In this document: positions 1 through 11,751 of the stretch, in pieces
Layout: each line of letters starts with the position of its first letter
Position numbering within the stretch: the first letter of the stretch is position 1
Assembly (NCBI GenBank): GCA_033977485.1
Contig: CM066989.1
Span: forward strand, 33,891,095 to 33,955,094
Reading direction: 5' to 3'
Length of the DNA: 64,000 bases
From: Hydrangea macrophylla
Lineage: Eukaryota > Streptophyta > Magnoliopsida > Cornales > Hydrangeaceae
The notes under the pieces: model-generated
Database searches by the model: none
What the model was told of the DNA's origin: nothing
What the model saw: the letters and a program-made list of their open reading frames with translations, nothing else
Position numbers and translations under genes: made by a program

Positions 1-2003
1 GAAAGACGAGTTGAAAGTCAACCAAGCTGCTGTGACAGTAAAAATAAAATATCTGGAGAGAATGTTTGGGTCCAAATGGACCACTTCCAAGAATTTCCAA
101 GTCAAATAAAAAATCATGGGTGTTCTCTAATGAGTTAAGAAGATTTCCAAGTGGTCTCATGTTAATACTTTGAGTATTAAGTCCTAGAGAAATCTTTGAA
201 CTCAGATTATTCACTATTTTGAAGATTTTGGGAAGAACTAGGGTTTTATTCTTTGAAATCAAAATGAGGGGTTTAAGAGGGGTTTTGAAATAGAGGTTTT
301 AAAAGTATATTTTCAGCACTTAACTGGAGATTATGACCACTTGAAATATCATCATTTGAACCCATATGAAGAATCTCCAAGATTGTTGGAGACATTGTTT
401 TCATTTTTGAAGACAACTTCAAGAATACATAGGAATGTATTGAAGTTGAAATCATCATCTATCAAACATGTTTTTGAGGTCAAGAGCTACTATCCATAAG
501 GATTCACTCACCTCAAACTTCACGTCATCATCTAAATGATGATAGATTAGTATGTAAATAAAGAAAATCAAAAAGAAATGGGACTAAGGAGGGATAAGCA
601 TAATATGTAAACAAGCAAGTAAGTAATCAATAGATGATATTCATGATGATTTTGGACTTGTAGCTTGGTGTTTCACTCATATATGGTGACTTCAGACATG
701 GAAGAAGCTTCCTATCTCACAAATGCTCACTAAAATGGTGGTTGGGTGTATTGAATGTGAAGCAAATGGGAGTAATGAAGTAGAAAACAAAGTTTAGAAC
801 TCACTTTTTAGTTAAAAATCAAAGGAAGAATCTCACTTTCACTCTCATATTCTTATCTTCTACAACTTTTCTCTCTATAACTTCTCTAAGCTTTGTATTT
901 GCACCCCCCTCAAATTAGAAGTCAAGGGGGTTTTATATAGGCTAATTTGGGGGTGGTTTTGGGATTTAAAAAGTGCTCCCATTGGCTCCAAATGTCTGTG
1001 AACAAGGAACTACGTCGTTTTGGTTTCTAATTAATCAAAATGGACCCCCAAAATAATTTACAAAAAATGGACTGTTCTGGGGGAGAGTGCCGCGGCGGCA
1101 CTGGACCTATACTGCGACGGAAGTGGGCCAGTGTCGTGGTGGCACTGCTCCTCTGATGTCCAGATAATTCAATTTAGGCCCCCAGAGGTTCTGGTATTCG
1201 TGAAAAGGCCCTACTTCGTCCGAAATTCACAGAAAATGAGTAGGAACTCCAAACTGACGTTATGATATATCATTGGAAAGGTAATGGAGTCTAATTTACA
1301 CAAAAAAAATAGTTCGGAGATAGGTCGCTTTAAAAAGTTTTGTGGTATTCGCGAAAAAAGTCGATTTGATCGCCTTTTTCACCTTCGAAAATTCATAATA
1401 AATTTATTTTAAATCCAAGAATTATGTGCGATATACCATTGGAAAGCTATTTACCTCTAGTATTAATGAAAAATGTTTGAAAAATGATACGGTGCTCCAG
1501 TTTCAAAATCAACTTTTAGGTCAAATCAGTCAAACTTGGGATTCCCGGGATGTTTCGGGAACCTCCGGGAGCTCCCAGAGCTGACGTTTTCGTCCGATTT
1601 TCTTTTAAAACTCATTTTAGTACTTTACACATGATCTTGAATGATCCTAAAACTTTTTGGTAAATTTGGACGATTTCAGTCAAACCTTGGTCAAACTGGT
1701 CAACGGGGACTTTCCGGGAACTTCCGAGACTTCCGGGGTCTTTGGGAGCTGACAATTTCTTCCGATTTTGCTTGAAAACTCATGTTATGACTTTCCTTAC
1801 GACATAGCATGTTTCCAGAACTTTCGGTCCAAATTTGGGAGTGTTTGGGCTTTTAAGGGCATTTTGGTCATTTGTACCACTTTCTGAGCATTTCGAGATA
1901 TAAAACTAACTTCCGGGAGTCCTTTTTAAGTCGTTTCAATCATTGTGAACCACCAAGCTATGGGTCTCCTAAATCTGGTAGCCGACAAAATGGGGTGTCT
2001 ACA
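1..2003 (-). repeat. Tat-type Ty3/gypsy LTR, partial (3' LTR of element E0)
   Basis: Read on the minus strand, this begins TGTAGACACCCC at 2003 and matches the start and body of the LTR copies at 16173, 27112, 32014 and 55820. It is cut by the left edge of the window, so the 3' part is missing. It carries a TATA-like box near 931-940, GC-rich palindromes at 1085-1147 and TTGACC-type boxes at 1677-1705. Its sequence around 1-160 follows the short form of the LTR, like the solo copy at 55820, and lacks the internal duplication of the 16173 copy. The family call rests on the neighbouring purine tract and on the pol of related copies. Confidence 0.88.
931..940 (-). promoter_or_regulatory. TATA box of Tat LTR
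   Basis: On the minus strand this reads CTATATAAAA, followed by a purine-rich leader. The same position in the LTR holds CTATATAAA near 56861 (solo LTR) and CTATAAAT near 17222, which marks it as the likely U3/R promoter core. Transcription is inferred, not shown. Confidence 0.5.
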
Positions 2004-2018
2004 GTTTGTCCCTTTTTG
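2004..2018 (-). other. Polypurine tract of element E0
   Basis: The minus strand reads AAAAAGGGACAAAC directly before the LTR start. The plus-strand copies have AAAGAGGGGCAAAC at the same place (16159-16172, 32000-32013). A purine tract abutting TG of the 3' LTR is the plus-strand primer of LTR elements. It fixes the orientation: element E0 runs right to left. Confidence 0.8.
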
Positions 2019-3976
2019 GCATGAACTTGCGAGGCAACGCCTGTTGCAATTGAGTGCCAAAGCTTCGAAGAGAGAGGTCTTTTTGAAGGCTATAGATTTT
2101 GGATAAAAGCGTTGCAAAGGATGCAATGATGAAAACATGATGTTGTGGTTAGTGCTAGTCACGCCCTGCGTGAGCTGCCTACGTATCCTAAGGGGAATCA
2201 GACCAGGACGTAGTTCAGGAGAACAAGGGACAAGACAAAAAATGCAAATGCATTGTTAGAACCGGCGGATGCTATGCTATGACATGCAATGCATGGATGT
2301 GTACAGGTCCAGTGTTTTGATCCTAGCATAAGTTGATGTTGTGGGGTGTGTGCCACTCCGAGTAGACTTTATATTGTGCTAGTGTTTACGACTGTGATGT
2401 AGTGGCTGACTTGGATAAGGATATCAAGGCTTGGGAGACTCTGGGTTTCGGGGCAAACTTCTTGAATTTTGGGAAATATGCTGGCGAGTGAATCAGACAC
2501 AGGGCCCTTAAGGATAACAGCTGAGAGGTGAGAGGACTCACAAAGATCGATAACCGGGGGAATTTTATGATAACCGAAGTGATGATGCTCACAACAAATG
2601 AGAAAGCTCACGGTGACCGATTTGGTGAGAAAGTTTATGGTAAGTGAGGAGGCTCACTAACAGGTGAGATAAATGGAGTGAGGAAGCTCTCGATAAGTGA
2701 GGAAGCTCACGATAACCGACAGGTGAGGAAGCTCATGGTAGTTAACAAGTGAGGAAGTTCATGGCGACATGATGGATGATGAAGCTTATCAACGGGCGCA
2801 GGGCCGTAAACGTTGGTTCTGGTTTTTCGTTTATTTTCTGCTGGGGATATTAGGGAATTCTTTCTAAGAACCCCTCACGACTTCTGACCAAGAACCAGGA
2901 TCCACCTCTGGAACTCTCATGGTTGATCAAATTCTGCTATGTTTAATCCAAAAGAGCTGGTTAAAGCCTTCGGGAGCCGATTTTTGTCTATATATGTCCA
3001 CTGGGGGTGGTTTTGGACTCTCTGAGAATCTTTCTTGACTGTCGACCGAGAACCAGAATCCATCTCTGAATCTCTCACGGTTGATCAAATTTCTTTGACC
3101 GAGAACCAGGATCCATCACCGAATCTCTCACGGTTGATCAAATCTTGCAATGCTCAATCCAAGAGAGCCAGTTAGGTCCTCCGGGAGCTGATATGTTTTT
3201 TTATTTTTTCCTCGAGGGATAGTGTTGGATTCTCTGAAAACCTCTCTTCGATTGCTTCTTGACCAGGGACCAGGACCCATCTCTGAATCTCACACGATTG
3301 ATCGAACCTTTCAGGGCTCAATCTAAAAGAGCCGGTTAGGGCCTTCGGGAGCTCACTTCTTTTTGTAATTGTCCTCTGGGAATAATGGGGGCTTTTTTGA
3401 TAGTCCTTCTTAATTGTCGATCGAAAACCAGGACTCGGATCAGAATCTCTCACAGTCGGTCAACGTTTGTGACGGTTATTCTGAAAAAACCTGTTCGGGC
3501 CTCCGGGAGCCATTTTTCTTCTATAACTATCCTCTGGGGATAAGTTGGATGTATTGGGGATAAAACCTTGTAAATCTCGACTGAAATGGGCCACTGGGGC
3601 TGATCGTGGCCAAAAATGGGCTGAAAAAGGCCAAAACGGGCCAAAATGGACTGAAATGGAGCAAAATGGAGCAAAGCGGGGCCCACGAGAAGCAGTGCCG
3701 TAGTGGTACTGGGCCATTGCCGCGGTGGCAATTGGCCAATGCTACAGCGGCACTGGGTAGCTGGACTCCATGTTTGTATATCTTGTTTTTTTGAGCTCCA
3801 AATGCTCATTTTTGGCCATTTTGGGGTATTTTTGGAGCCAAAATCTGTCAAAACGCACCTTGTGCACTCTCAGGTGAGTATTCTTTCCCCATGATTGGAA
3901 TTTTTATTCGTGTTTTAGTTTCCTCTAATTTTCAAGAAGTTAGTTTGGTTTTCACTTCCATTTTCTTTGTAGATCC
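2019..3976 (-). other. Structured 3' non-coding region of E0
   Basis: There is no credible gene here. It holds, in order: a CTACG/CGTAG stem-loop at 2179-2213; about eight degenerate copies of the self-complementary core GTGAGGAAGCTCAC between 2590 and 2775; about four degenerate repeats containing GAGCCGGTTAGGGCCTTCGG between 2940 and 3530; and three GC-rich palindromic units at 3692-3762 like those in the LTR. The same modules appear in plus orientation upstream of the LTRs at 16173, 27112 and 32014, so they belong to the family. Short open frames here (for example 3172-3851) are repeat artefacts. Confidence 0.75.
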
Positions 3977-6139
3977 ATGGCTTCAAGCTCGAGGAGGCTC
4001 TCCAAGAAGGCCAAGGAATGAGTGAGAGCCGAGAGTCAACCCCCGGAGTTGATTTTACATGACCCTGAACATCATCTTTCGGCCATGGCTCTAGTGAGTC
4101 AGGTATGTGAAACTTTCGGCGGTTATGTACATTGTGCTAGTTTAGTGAACTGTAGTGTGCGCCTAGAGGTCGTTGGGAGTTCATTTTTGTGCTTGTTTGT
4201 TGATTTTTTAAATTTGGACTTCGGGTCATAAATAGTGATTTTGTGCTCGTTTTTGTCATTTTTGATGTGTGTAGGTGCCAGAGGTGGTCTTGAAGGGCCA
4301 CGGTAGTCTTGCCCACGCTTTTCTGTTGTATACCCAACTTTTACCTACTGTCAAGAAAATGGTAGATGATGTCGGGTTTGGCAGCTTTGTCTGCCTAGTT
4401 TCAAAGAGCACGAATGACTTGACCCACTTTTATGCTCTTGCGGAGAAATGGTAGGATACGATAAATACTTTCCACCTGCCATTCTGTGAAATGACGATGA
4501 CGCCCTTTGATTTTTCCATGATCACCGACTTGAGAGTCGGCGGGAAGCTCCTGATCCTGGATTATCTCTACGAGATTGATCCTGAGGCCGTTGAGATGTT
4601 GATTGGGATTGTTCCTCCGAGTTTGGAGGGGCCTCGGTTCCCTTGCGGTTGGCTTTATCGGGCTTATGATAGGGGGGGACACACTCTGACCGACCAACAG
4701 TTGCTATGGGTCTTTCTCCTGTATGTCCTCGGCTGTTCAATTTTTGTGACACAGAATGACAGGGTGAGCTTGCAGCTCCTTTCTTGCTTGGCGACCATTG
4801 ACGAGATTCCTTCTTACGACTGGGGCGGTGCTGCCCTGGCCCACCTTTACAAGCATATGAGCGAGGTTTCCCATGACGGGATTAAATCCACTGGAGGATT
4901 CTGGCGAGCTTGGGAGGTATGACTCGTGACTTTTCCTTTTCTTTTGGTCCTTTCTTATTTCTGTTTTCTGACTTTCACTTTTCTGTGCAGCTCTGGAGCT
5001 TCGAGTACCCGAAAATGTTGGCTCCTACTCCCGCCGATGAGTCAGGTAAAGAAGAGGATGGCATGGCTCCTGTGCCATTATTCCCTCGTGGCTTGAGATG
5101 GAAAAGGGATGTTGGGGTCAAGAGCGGGGCCCACCGTATCGTCCTTCTGAGAAATTTCTTATCCGAGTTGACGGTCGTTAGCGTTGGTTGGACACCCTAG
5201 GAGCATGTTTCCTATGCTGCCCCAGAGGAGATTTAGGCAGTGAGACCTCTTGCTTCTTGCTGACTTCTAATGGAGAGTACCGAGCATAGGCAGTGGTACC
5301 TTGGTGAGTGGGTATCTCGGCAGGTGGTTGGTGATTCGAGGTACCACGTTCCTCATGCCCCTCCTGTGATGGACGCTGATGACCTCTCTAGTGTTGCTTT
5401 GCTGGCAGCTTTGGCTGGTACTGATGCCTGGGATCATTTTCGCTCTAAGACAGGATATGAGACCTACCGTGGCCGATTTCTGATGCCGAACTTACCATTC
5501 CTGGATGTGAGTTTCTTTTACGTTTTTGTCTCTATTCATCACTTATGTTTTTGGACTTATCTTTTCCTAACTTATCTTGTGCCTACAGCTTTGCAAGATG
5601 TATAGGAGATAGGCTCTCCCAGCTTCTGATCCTATCCTTCCTTGGGATTGGACCGTTTACGTTTTGGGTGTCGATCGCTCTCCACAGGTCATGGAGGTGT
5701 CACGAGTCATGTACGGTTATCCCACCCAGCCAGCAGGCATCCTCAACTGTCCCTTGGAGTTATACTGAGGAGGGTCACGCCTTGGCAGCTAGCTTACGGT
5801 CTTTGGTCCTTACACGGGACCATCATGTATGTCTCTAATTTTGCGCTCCTTAAGGTGTCGAGGTTCTAACCCTATATTTTACCCTTGGCAGATGGACGGT
5901 ATGCGACAGTTCGCCACCAGTCAAATGACGTCCTTGGTAAATTTCTGACTCTACTCTATTTTTGTACTTTTGTTGCTTCTTGGCTGATTATATTTATTTT
6001 GTGTGTGCAGTGTCGAGGAGGTGGTGCTGGCTCGTCGAGAACTAGGCCAAGGTCCAGGGGCGGCGGGAGGAGACCATCGCCGACGTACACTCCGGGTGGT
6101 CCGACAGAGGATGAAGAGGGGGAAGACAAAGCCTTTTAA
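3977..6139 (+). pseudogene. Plant mobile domain (PMD, MAIN-like) gene, antisense cargo of E0
   Basis: A spliced gene lies on the strand opposite the retrotransposon, between the former pol end and the 3' LTR. Plausible exons with GT/AG borders are 3977-4102, 4275-4916, 4991-5506, 5589-5826, 5892-5936 and 6011-6139. The second exon encodes a PMD signature: NTFHLPFCEMTMTPFDFS, then a long helix-rich domain with WVFLLYVLGC and ending FWRAWE; exon 3 opens with LWSFEYPKMLAP. It is dead: an in-frame TGA follows the 14th codon at 4018, a TAG replaces a probable Trp codon just before the NTFHLP motif, and more stops lie in exons 3 and 4. PMD proteins are known both as host factors (the MAIN family) and as transposon passengers. 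Function in the element is unknown. The last exon's frame is uncertain. Confidence 0.72.
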
Positions 6140-6546
6140 GCAGGGACTTTGTTTTATCCCCATTTGATATCTTCAATTGGGTTGTACTAGTGAATTATGG
6201 ACAATGTGTAGGATGATGTATAGGATGGTGTGTCACATTTGACAGAGTTTTGTGATGTTTTTTCTTTTGAGCCGGATAGTTTCCAGTTTGAAGGCGCGAT
6301 TGCGTACTTGTTTTAGTTGGTGATTGTGTGATGATATATGTGCATTGTGATTCTGTGTTTGTTGATGTTATTGCGATGAGTAGCTTTGTGATAGTGAGTG
6401 TGTTTACCTTACAGGTGGGATAGTCTGTGAAACGGGGAGGTGCTGCCAAAATTTTGAATTTTGCTGAAGCCGCGACAGAGAACATGGCATTGTATGACCC
6501 CGCTCAACTCACGGCTTGGTTGAACATCACGGATGGCGTGGAATGG
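6140..6546. other. Spacer after the PMD gene
   Basis: AT-rich sequence following the PMD stop codon. I see no domain, primer site or purine tract, although the next feature is the 3' end of an LTR. The expected integrase of E0 is missing, so a deletion or recombination joined this stretch to the LTR scrap on its right. Confidence 0.5.
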
Positions 6547-7668
6547 TGTGGACACGCGGAAATTCCACCTCTTTTGTTTGTTTTGAGATTGTTTTGAAAA
6601 GGAAAAGAGAAAAGGTCTGTTGAAAACAGATACAGAGCCGCCACTTGGTCTTTAAGGAATCAAGAAACCTAATTTTGACTCACCCAAACGGATAAAGGGC
6701 ACCGGCCCTTCATAATCAAAGAACTTGGCTCGGGGTTTTGGTACGAGAGAGGAAGGAGCCTTTGTCGCGACTAAAACACCCTCAACTTGCCCCGTCTTTC
6801 GACGGGCCTCAATTAGCATCCAAATAATCATCTTATACTACGTTTGGTTCGACAAATAATACTATAATAGTATACTACATTACATAAGAAACTTGAAATG
6901 GAAGATCTAAAGATAAGATATCATTCATAAGATCTAAGTCAAATATCATACAATGTAAAATGAAAGATCACACAAATAAACCTAGGAAAAAAATCGTCTA
7001 ATCATGTATTAAGTAATTAAGTTTCCCTAATCTAAAGGGGACATGAATTATTCTTGAAACAAATAATCAAAATATGCTTAGCAAGCTAGTATGATGCATG
7101 TTAATCTTTGAGAAAAGAAGATCTCTCAATCCCCGGGACGGATGAGAAAGGAGGATTAGATCGAGGGGAAGCATGAACGTGTGATCATGATCATTCCTTA
7201 TAATCTTCTTAGATTAGGAGTCACAAAAGTCCCAAATCTTTGCATGGATGCAATGTATGTATCTAAAATGTGCCAAGGTTGTAGTGTGCTTTGTGTTCAT
7301 GGATTCCTAGAATGACTTAGAAGTCTAGAATGTGTATGAATGAATGAATGAAATCATCATGGGATATGTATAAATGTAGTATGAACTACTTTCTAAGACA
7401 TGATCTAATTTGGAGTGCATGTAAGCATCAAATCAAATAATGAAAGTTAAAATGTGCTTGCTGTGAATAGTGGACAGAATAGTAACTAGATCTTTTGAAA
7501 ATTGAAAAGAGGGGTTAGGAATGTTTTCCATGCATGATTTTTTATGGAGATCTTCCTTACTGTGTCTAGAACACAACACAAAAAGCCAATCTTTAATAAC
7601 TATCACAGATTGAGAGAAATCATATAAACAATGGAGGTCACTCAGAAACAGATTCCGTACTGTCGACT
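6547..7668 (-). repeat. Truncated Tat LTR (3' part only)
   Basis: The minus strand ends CCGCGTGTCCACA at 6547, matching the LTR end at 20387. The match continues right (the fast-decaying spots aside) to TGTCGACT at 7661-7668, where it switches to a plus-strand RNase H fragment. About 1.1 kb of the LTR's 3' part is present. No TSD was found, so this is a recombination remnant and not an independent insertion. Confidence 0.8.
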
Positions 7669-7672
7669 AACC

Positions 7673-7785
7673 TCATTATATCACAAGCTAGAGGAGAATG
7701 GAAAGTAAAAGAAGAAAGATCATCTCGATCGACTCAAGAGGCAGTTCAAGAAAATCACATTCTTCTACTTGCCTAGGGAAGAGAA
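7673..7785 (+). pseudogene. RNase H fragment of a Tat pol, left half
   Basis: The plus strand encodes SQARGEWKVKEER, as in the second RNase H of element E2 (minus strand around 39800), then degenerate sequence ending at LPREEN. The frame is interrupted by element L at 7785/7786 and resumes at 14625 with QLADSLATLASM. A deletion between the KEER and LPREEN parts, and a shift of frame, show it is dead. Confidence 0.7.
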
Positions 7786-10648
7786 TGTCACACCCCGATT
7801 TTTGGACAACCAAATATTCAATCGAGAGCATGTATCTAGACTAATATTCAATTTCCAAAACACCAAGAGTGACACCCGGCCTCACACATGCTAATAAATA
7901 ATTATTGAAAATAGTATTTTTATACTCATTAAATAAGGACATGTGATTTTGTGTTTAAAGAAAAAACTCTTTATTATTAAACTTGTATTCCCAAACATTC
8001 ATTTTTATTATAAAAGAAATTAAACTCTATTACACATATTATATCCTTTAGATTTACAAAAGAAATATTATGTTCATTCAATAAAACCCTCTTTACAGAG
8101 TTCAGCGGAAAGAAAATAAATATGCATAAAATCTATACATCCATTGGTCAAAAAAACTACAACGTTCCCAATACCCAATATATAATCCTTATTACAATTA
8201 TACACATGTGGCCCACACTGCCAGAAATAAAATAAAGTACAAAAAAAATAAGTACAACTCTAATACTAAACAACACCGCGACCATCTCTTCACCCAAATA
8301 GAAGCTCCAAATAAAATCTCCAAATACTAAACCTGCACATACATTCGACTACGTTTCATATAGAAACGCACCCGAATGCATAACACACTCGGGTCAGCCA
8401 CGTGGCTGGTATGAGTTAACAAAAAAATATGAAACGAGTCTTAGGGAACAACGGTGTCCCATAGACTCCCAAAAGTACTCACAAAGAAAAACATAACCAC
8501 CTCACATCATACAATATCGTTGCACAGAAAATAAACAATGTCATCACACATAATTCATATCAGGTTAGAACAGTAGTTCCACGCACATTTCAGGACAGAA
8601 TGGTAGTTTCCTTCAATGTGGTGGCAGTGGCTCCAACCCCGAATAAACACAATTGAATACTTACCGGTCGGATATTTATGGTGAGTCAGCCCTGCATAAA
8701 AGTTAGTGGACCCACCATCCTGTAATATATAGTTATCACAAACCAAGCAAACAAGTCTGTAAACAACATTTCCATATTCTAACTTAAACGTCGCATTCAT
8801 TATTCCAAACTTATCAGTCTCATGAAATACTCCATTGTCATTATTTATTAGCCTTTAATTTATCTTTGTGTTCCCTAGGTTCACCACTTGGCCACCCTCC
8901 ATGGTACAGCCCACACATATATCCCATGTGTGCCCGGACATACTACCAACACCCACTCCGGTGCCAGTTTGGTTGGGGTATCAACCAAACTAGGTATACA
9001 CAACGGACGGCTGGTCAATATGTCAAGACGTCTATACAATATAAGGCGAGCATAAGGCTTAGACCAGCTTGATCACGAAGCCACTGGCAAAAAGTACACT
9101 CAACAAGTCTTAAGCCAGCTTGATCACAGAGCCACTGGCAAAAGAGTGCGAGCTACCAAAAACAATAACACAACAACGGGGAGTAGTGAACACTAAGGTC
9201 TTTTCCCAGTTTCTTACCATCTACGTTAATTCTCATAAGTACCCATTCATGAGGGTTTAATAACGTCATCAACCACTTCAAAAATTTATCATTTAATACA
9301 TGGATTAGCATTATCCGATTATTCACAATAAGGCCCTTGCGCCAAACTTCTATTCCCGTTTCTAACGTAGTATTTCCACAATCATCATTTAATACTGCAC
9401 ATAGCATAAGTTATAGCATTTAAAATCGGCATTCAACAGCACTATTTAAAATTGTCCCAAACAAATCTTCTATTAAACAGCCCCAAAACCAGCATGGGTT
9501 GATATTGTTCTTCATAATAATACCGTACAAAGAAACATCTCTAACAATTTTCATAAACATAATTCAAAACTCGGAGTTAACATTTACTGCTACTGTAATA
9601 TGAATTTTCTGCCCAAACGGTGCAGAATTGAGAAAAATACCATTAGACGACAAATGTGCAAAATTGCGTTTTACATGGGATATAGCGGACAGAAAGCTAA
9701 AATTCCAAACAAACGATTCTGTACAATGTTTTAAAAATTCAGCGATCATAGAAAAACCAATAAAAACGAATTTTCCTACTTATTTAATTAATTTATTTTT
9801 CTTTCTCCCTAGGTTAATCTCATGAATCTGAACATTAGTTTATCAACGTATAACCATATCTATTTGGGTAATACTATCCAAATCAACAAATCGCATACGA
9901 TACTAAAATTTATATATATCAATCCAAACAATTAACTTGCAATGATTGATTCAATTGCGTATACATATATACCCAAATATATATATATATATTTAACTCA
10001 CCAATTGTGCCAAATCCCACAAAGATATGAATCGACGTTAACCACGACGAATGCACCGCATATGATTCAACGATCATTCACATTCTTCCTCTTCGTCTTC
10101 TTCCTCTCTCTTTCTCTTCCTCTCTATTTCTTTATTCTCTTTTCTCTCCCTCTTTCTCTTTCTCTTTCTCTTCTTCTTATCTTCCCTTGGTGGCTAGGGT
10201 TGAGATAATAGGGGTGAATGTATTGTTGGGAGAACTAATATAGGGTTAACAAGACATAATCCCGTTTTTATTTTTACCCCTTCATAAAAATACATCATAT
10301 GACCCCAAAATGCATTGCAAAGTACTAAAATGAGTTACCCATTGGGTACCCATGACCCAGGTACTTAATTCTTATGTTAAATACATTGTTTAGAATATAT
10401 ACGGGCCCTGTAAACACTACTAAATTATAAACACATCAATTCTTTTAAATTTAAACTTACACAAATTTATCCTATCACTTAAGTTTATAAAAATATTCAC
10501 ATCGTAATTTGTACTAAAACAATTTACACATAGATATATAACCATAAACATAAATGCTCATAGCTAATTTATCGCATATAAAAATTTGGGTGGCCACATT
10601 AACATATAAAAATAAATATTTATATCTTGAAAATTATGGGGTGTTACA
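7786..10648 (-). repeat. 3' LTR of element L
   Basis: A direct repeat of 11752-14619, with roughly 1-2% differences by eye. It contains a 54-bp tandem duplication (CCAGCTTGATCAC at 9063 and 9117), a TA microsatellite near 9970-9990 and a long pyrimidine tract at 10080-10185. Open frames here, such as the Leu/Ser-rich frame over the CT tract, appear in both LTRs and have no recognisable domain. On the minus strand the sequence just beyond the LTR, AAGGAGTATAGAA, is a weak purine tract. Confidence 0.88.
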
Positions 10649-11751
10649 TTCTATACTCCTTAAAGAAATTCCGTCCCGTAATTTGAAGCAACATTATATG
10701 TACCAAACAATTATGAATAAAATTAAGCACACAATTTCATACAAAATTGTGATTACGTTTTAACTCTCAACCATACGAGACCAAGTACGCCGAACGACTA
10801 ATCCAAACAAGGAAACCCTCATATATATACTTTATTCTCGTATAATTAATCGTCAAAAGGTAATCAACAATATAAAGTTTGATGCAAAGATTGTGCATAT
10901 AAACTATGCATGTAACATTCTTACATTTAATCAATGATTTAACTACATGCTCATGTTTACCTCTTACCATGTCCCGAACTCATACTTACAACTCAAATGT
11001 ATAGCTTCAAGATCTTTCAGAACCTTTCACTATGAATAAGAATACCCGTCCAAATTAATAAGCTGTTGTAGATATAAGAAAACCTCTGGCTCAATATACA
11101 CTGCCGAAAAATAATAAGGCATAGAAATTCCATGTTGAGAGATACGATAGATGCAGCAGTAGAATATCAGCCGATAATACCAGCTTCATAATAAGAAATC
11201 CAAAATACCCGTTGATAGGTAAGAAATCCCAGAATACCAATAGTAATAGAATCCGCTTCAGAAAACCATAATAATCAATAGAGATGAGAAGGCTAGAAAA
11301 CCAGTTGATAACATAAGAAATCCAGAAATCCAATCCTTGCCTCCAATTGCCGTACAAAATTTCTCAAGTCCATCGTATTCACCCACATAACTATTCCATA
11401 AACGAAAATAGAACTCCCCTCGATACAACCCCAATATACCAATACAAGATACATGCACTAACATGTAAATTTAACCATTATCCTATATGTTCATACTTGG
11501 TCTCAAAAATAACATGCAGTTAATACCAAGCAAGGAAGCAAATCAATATGTACGAGCATACGGTTCACAAACTACTACTAAGATATAAAGACATTATTCA
11601 CATTACAAAGCACATAGCAACAAGAAGCACGTAGTAGCACATACTCCCAATCCCAAAGAAATTCGCAAACCTAAAGCTCTGACAAGCCCATAAACCACGA
11701 TCTGAGAATCACTTAGACTCGCTAAGCTAACCTTAAGCTCTGATACCAAAC
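10649..11751 (-). other. Interior of element L, no coding sequence
   Basis: AT-rich, with only short open frames lacking conserved motifs. The right end holds the primer site. A leader follows the primer site on the minus strand. I see no zinc knuckle, protease, RT, RNase H or integrase motif in any frame. Confidence 0.75.
11737..11748 (-). other. Primer binding site (initiator tRNA-Met)
   Basis: The minus strand reads TGGTATCAGAGC three bases inside the right LTR. This is complementary to the 3' end of plant initiator tRNA-Met, the usual primer of Ty1/copia elements and of several chromoviral Ty3/gypsy clades. It sets the element's orientation but not its superfamily. Confidence 0.88.

Noticed and set aside
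3172..3851. Overlapping open frames in the E0 3' region
   Set aside because: They lie over repeats that recur elsewhere in both orientations and have no conserved motif.
9942..10208. Leu/Ser-rich frame ending in a hydrophobic stretch, seen again at 13916
   Set aside because: It is the translation of a CT microsatellite in an LTR; its length changes with the repeat in the second copy.
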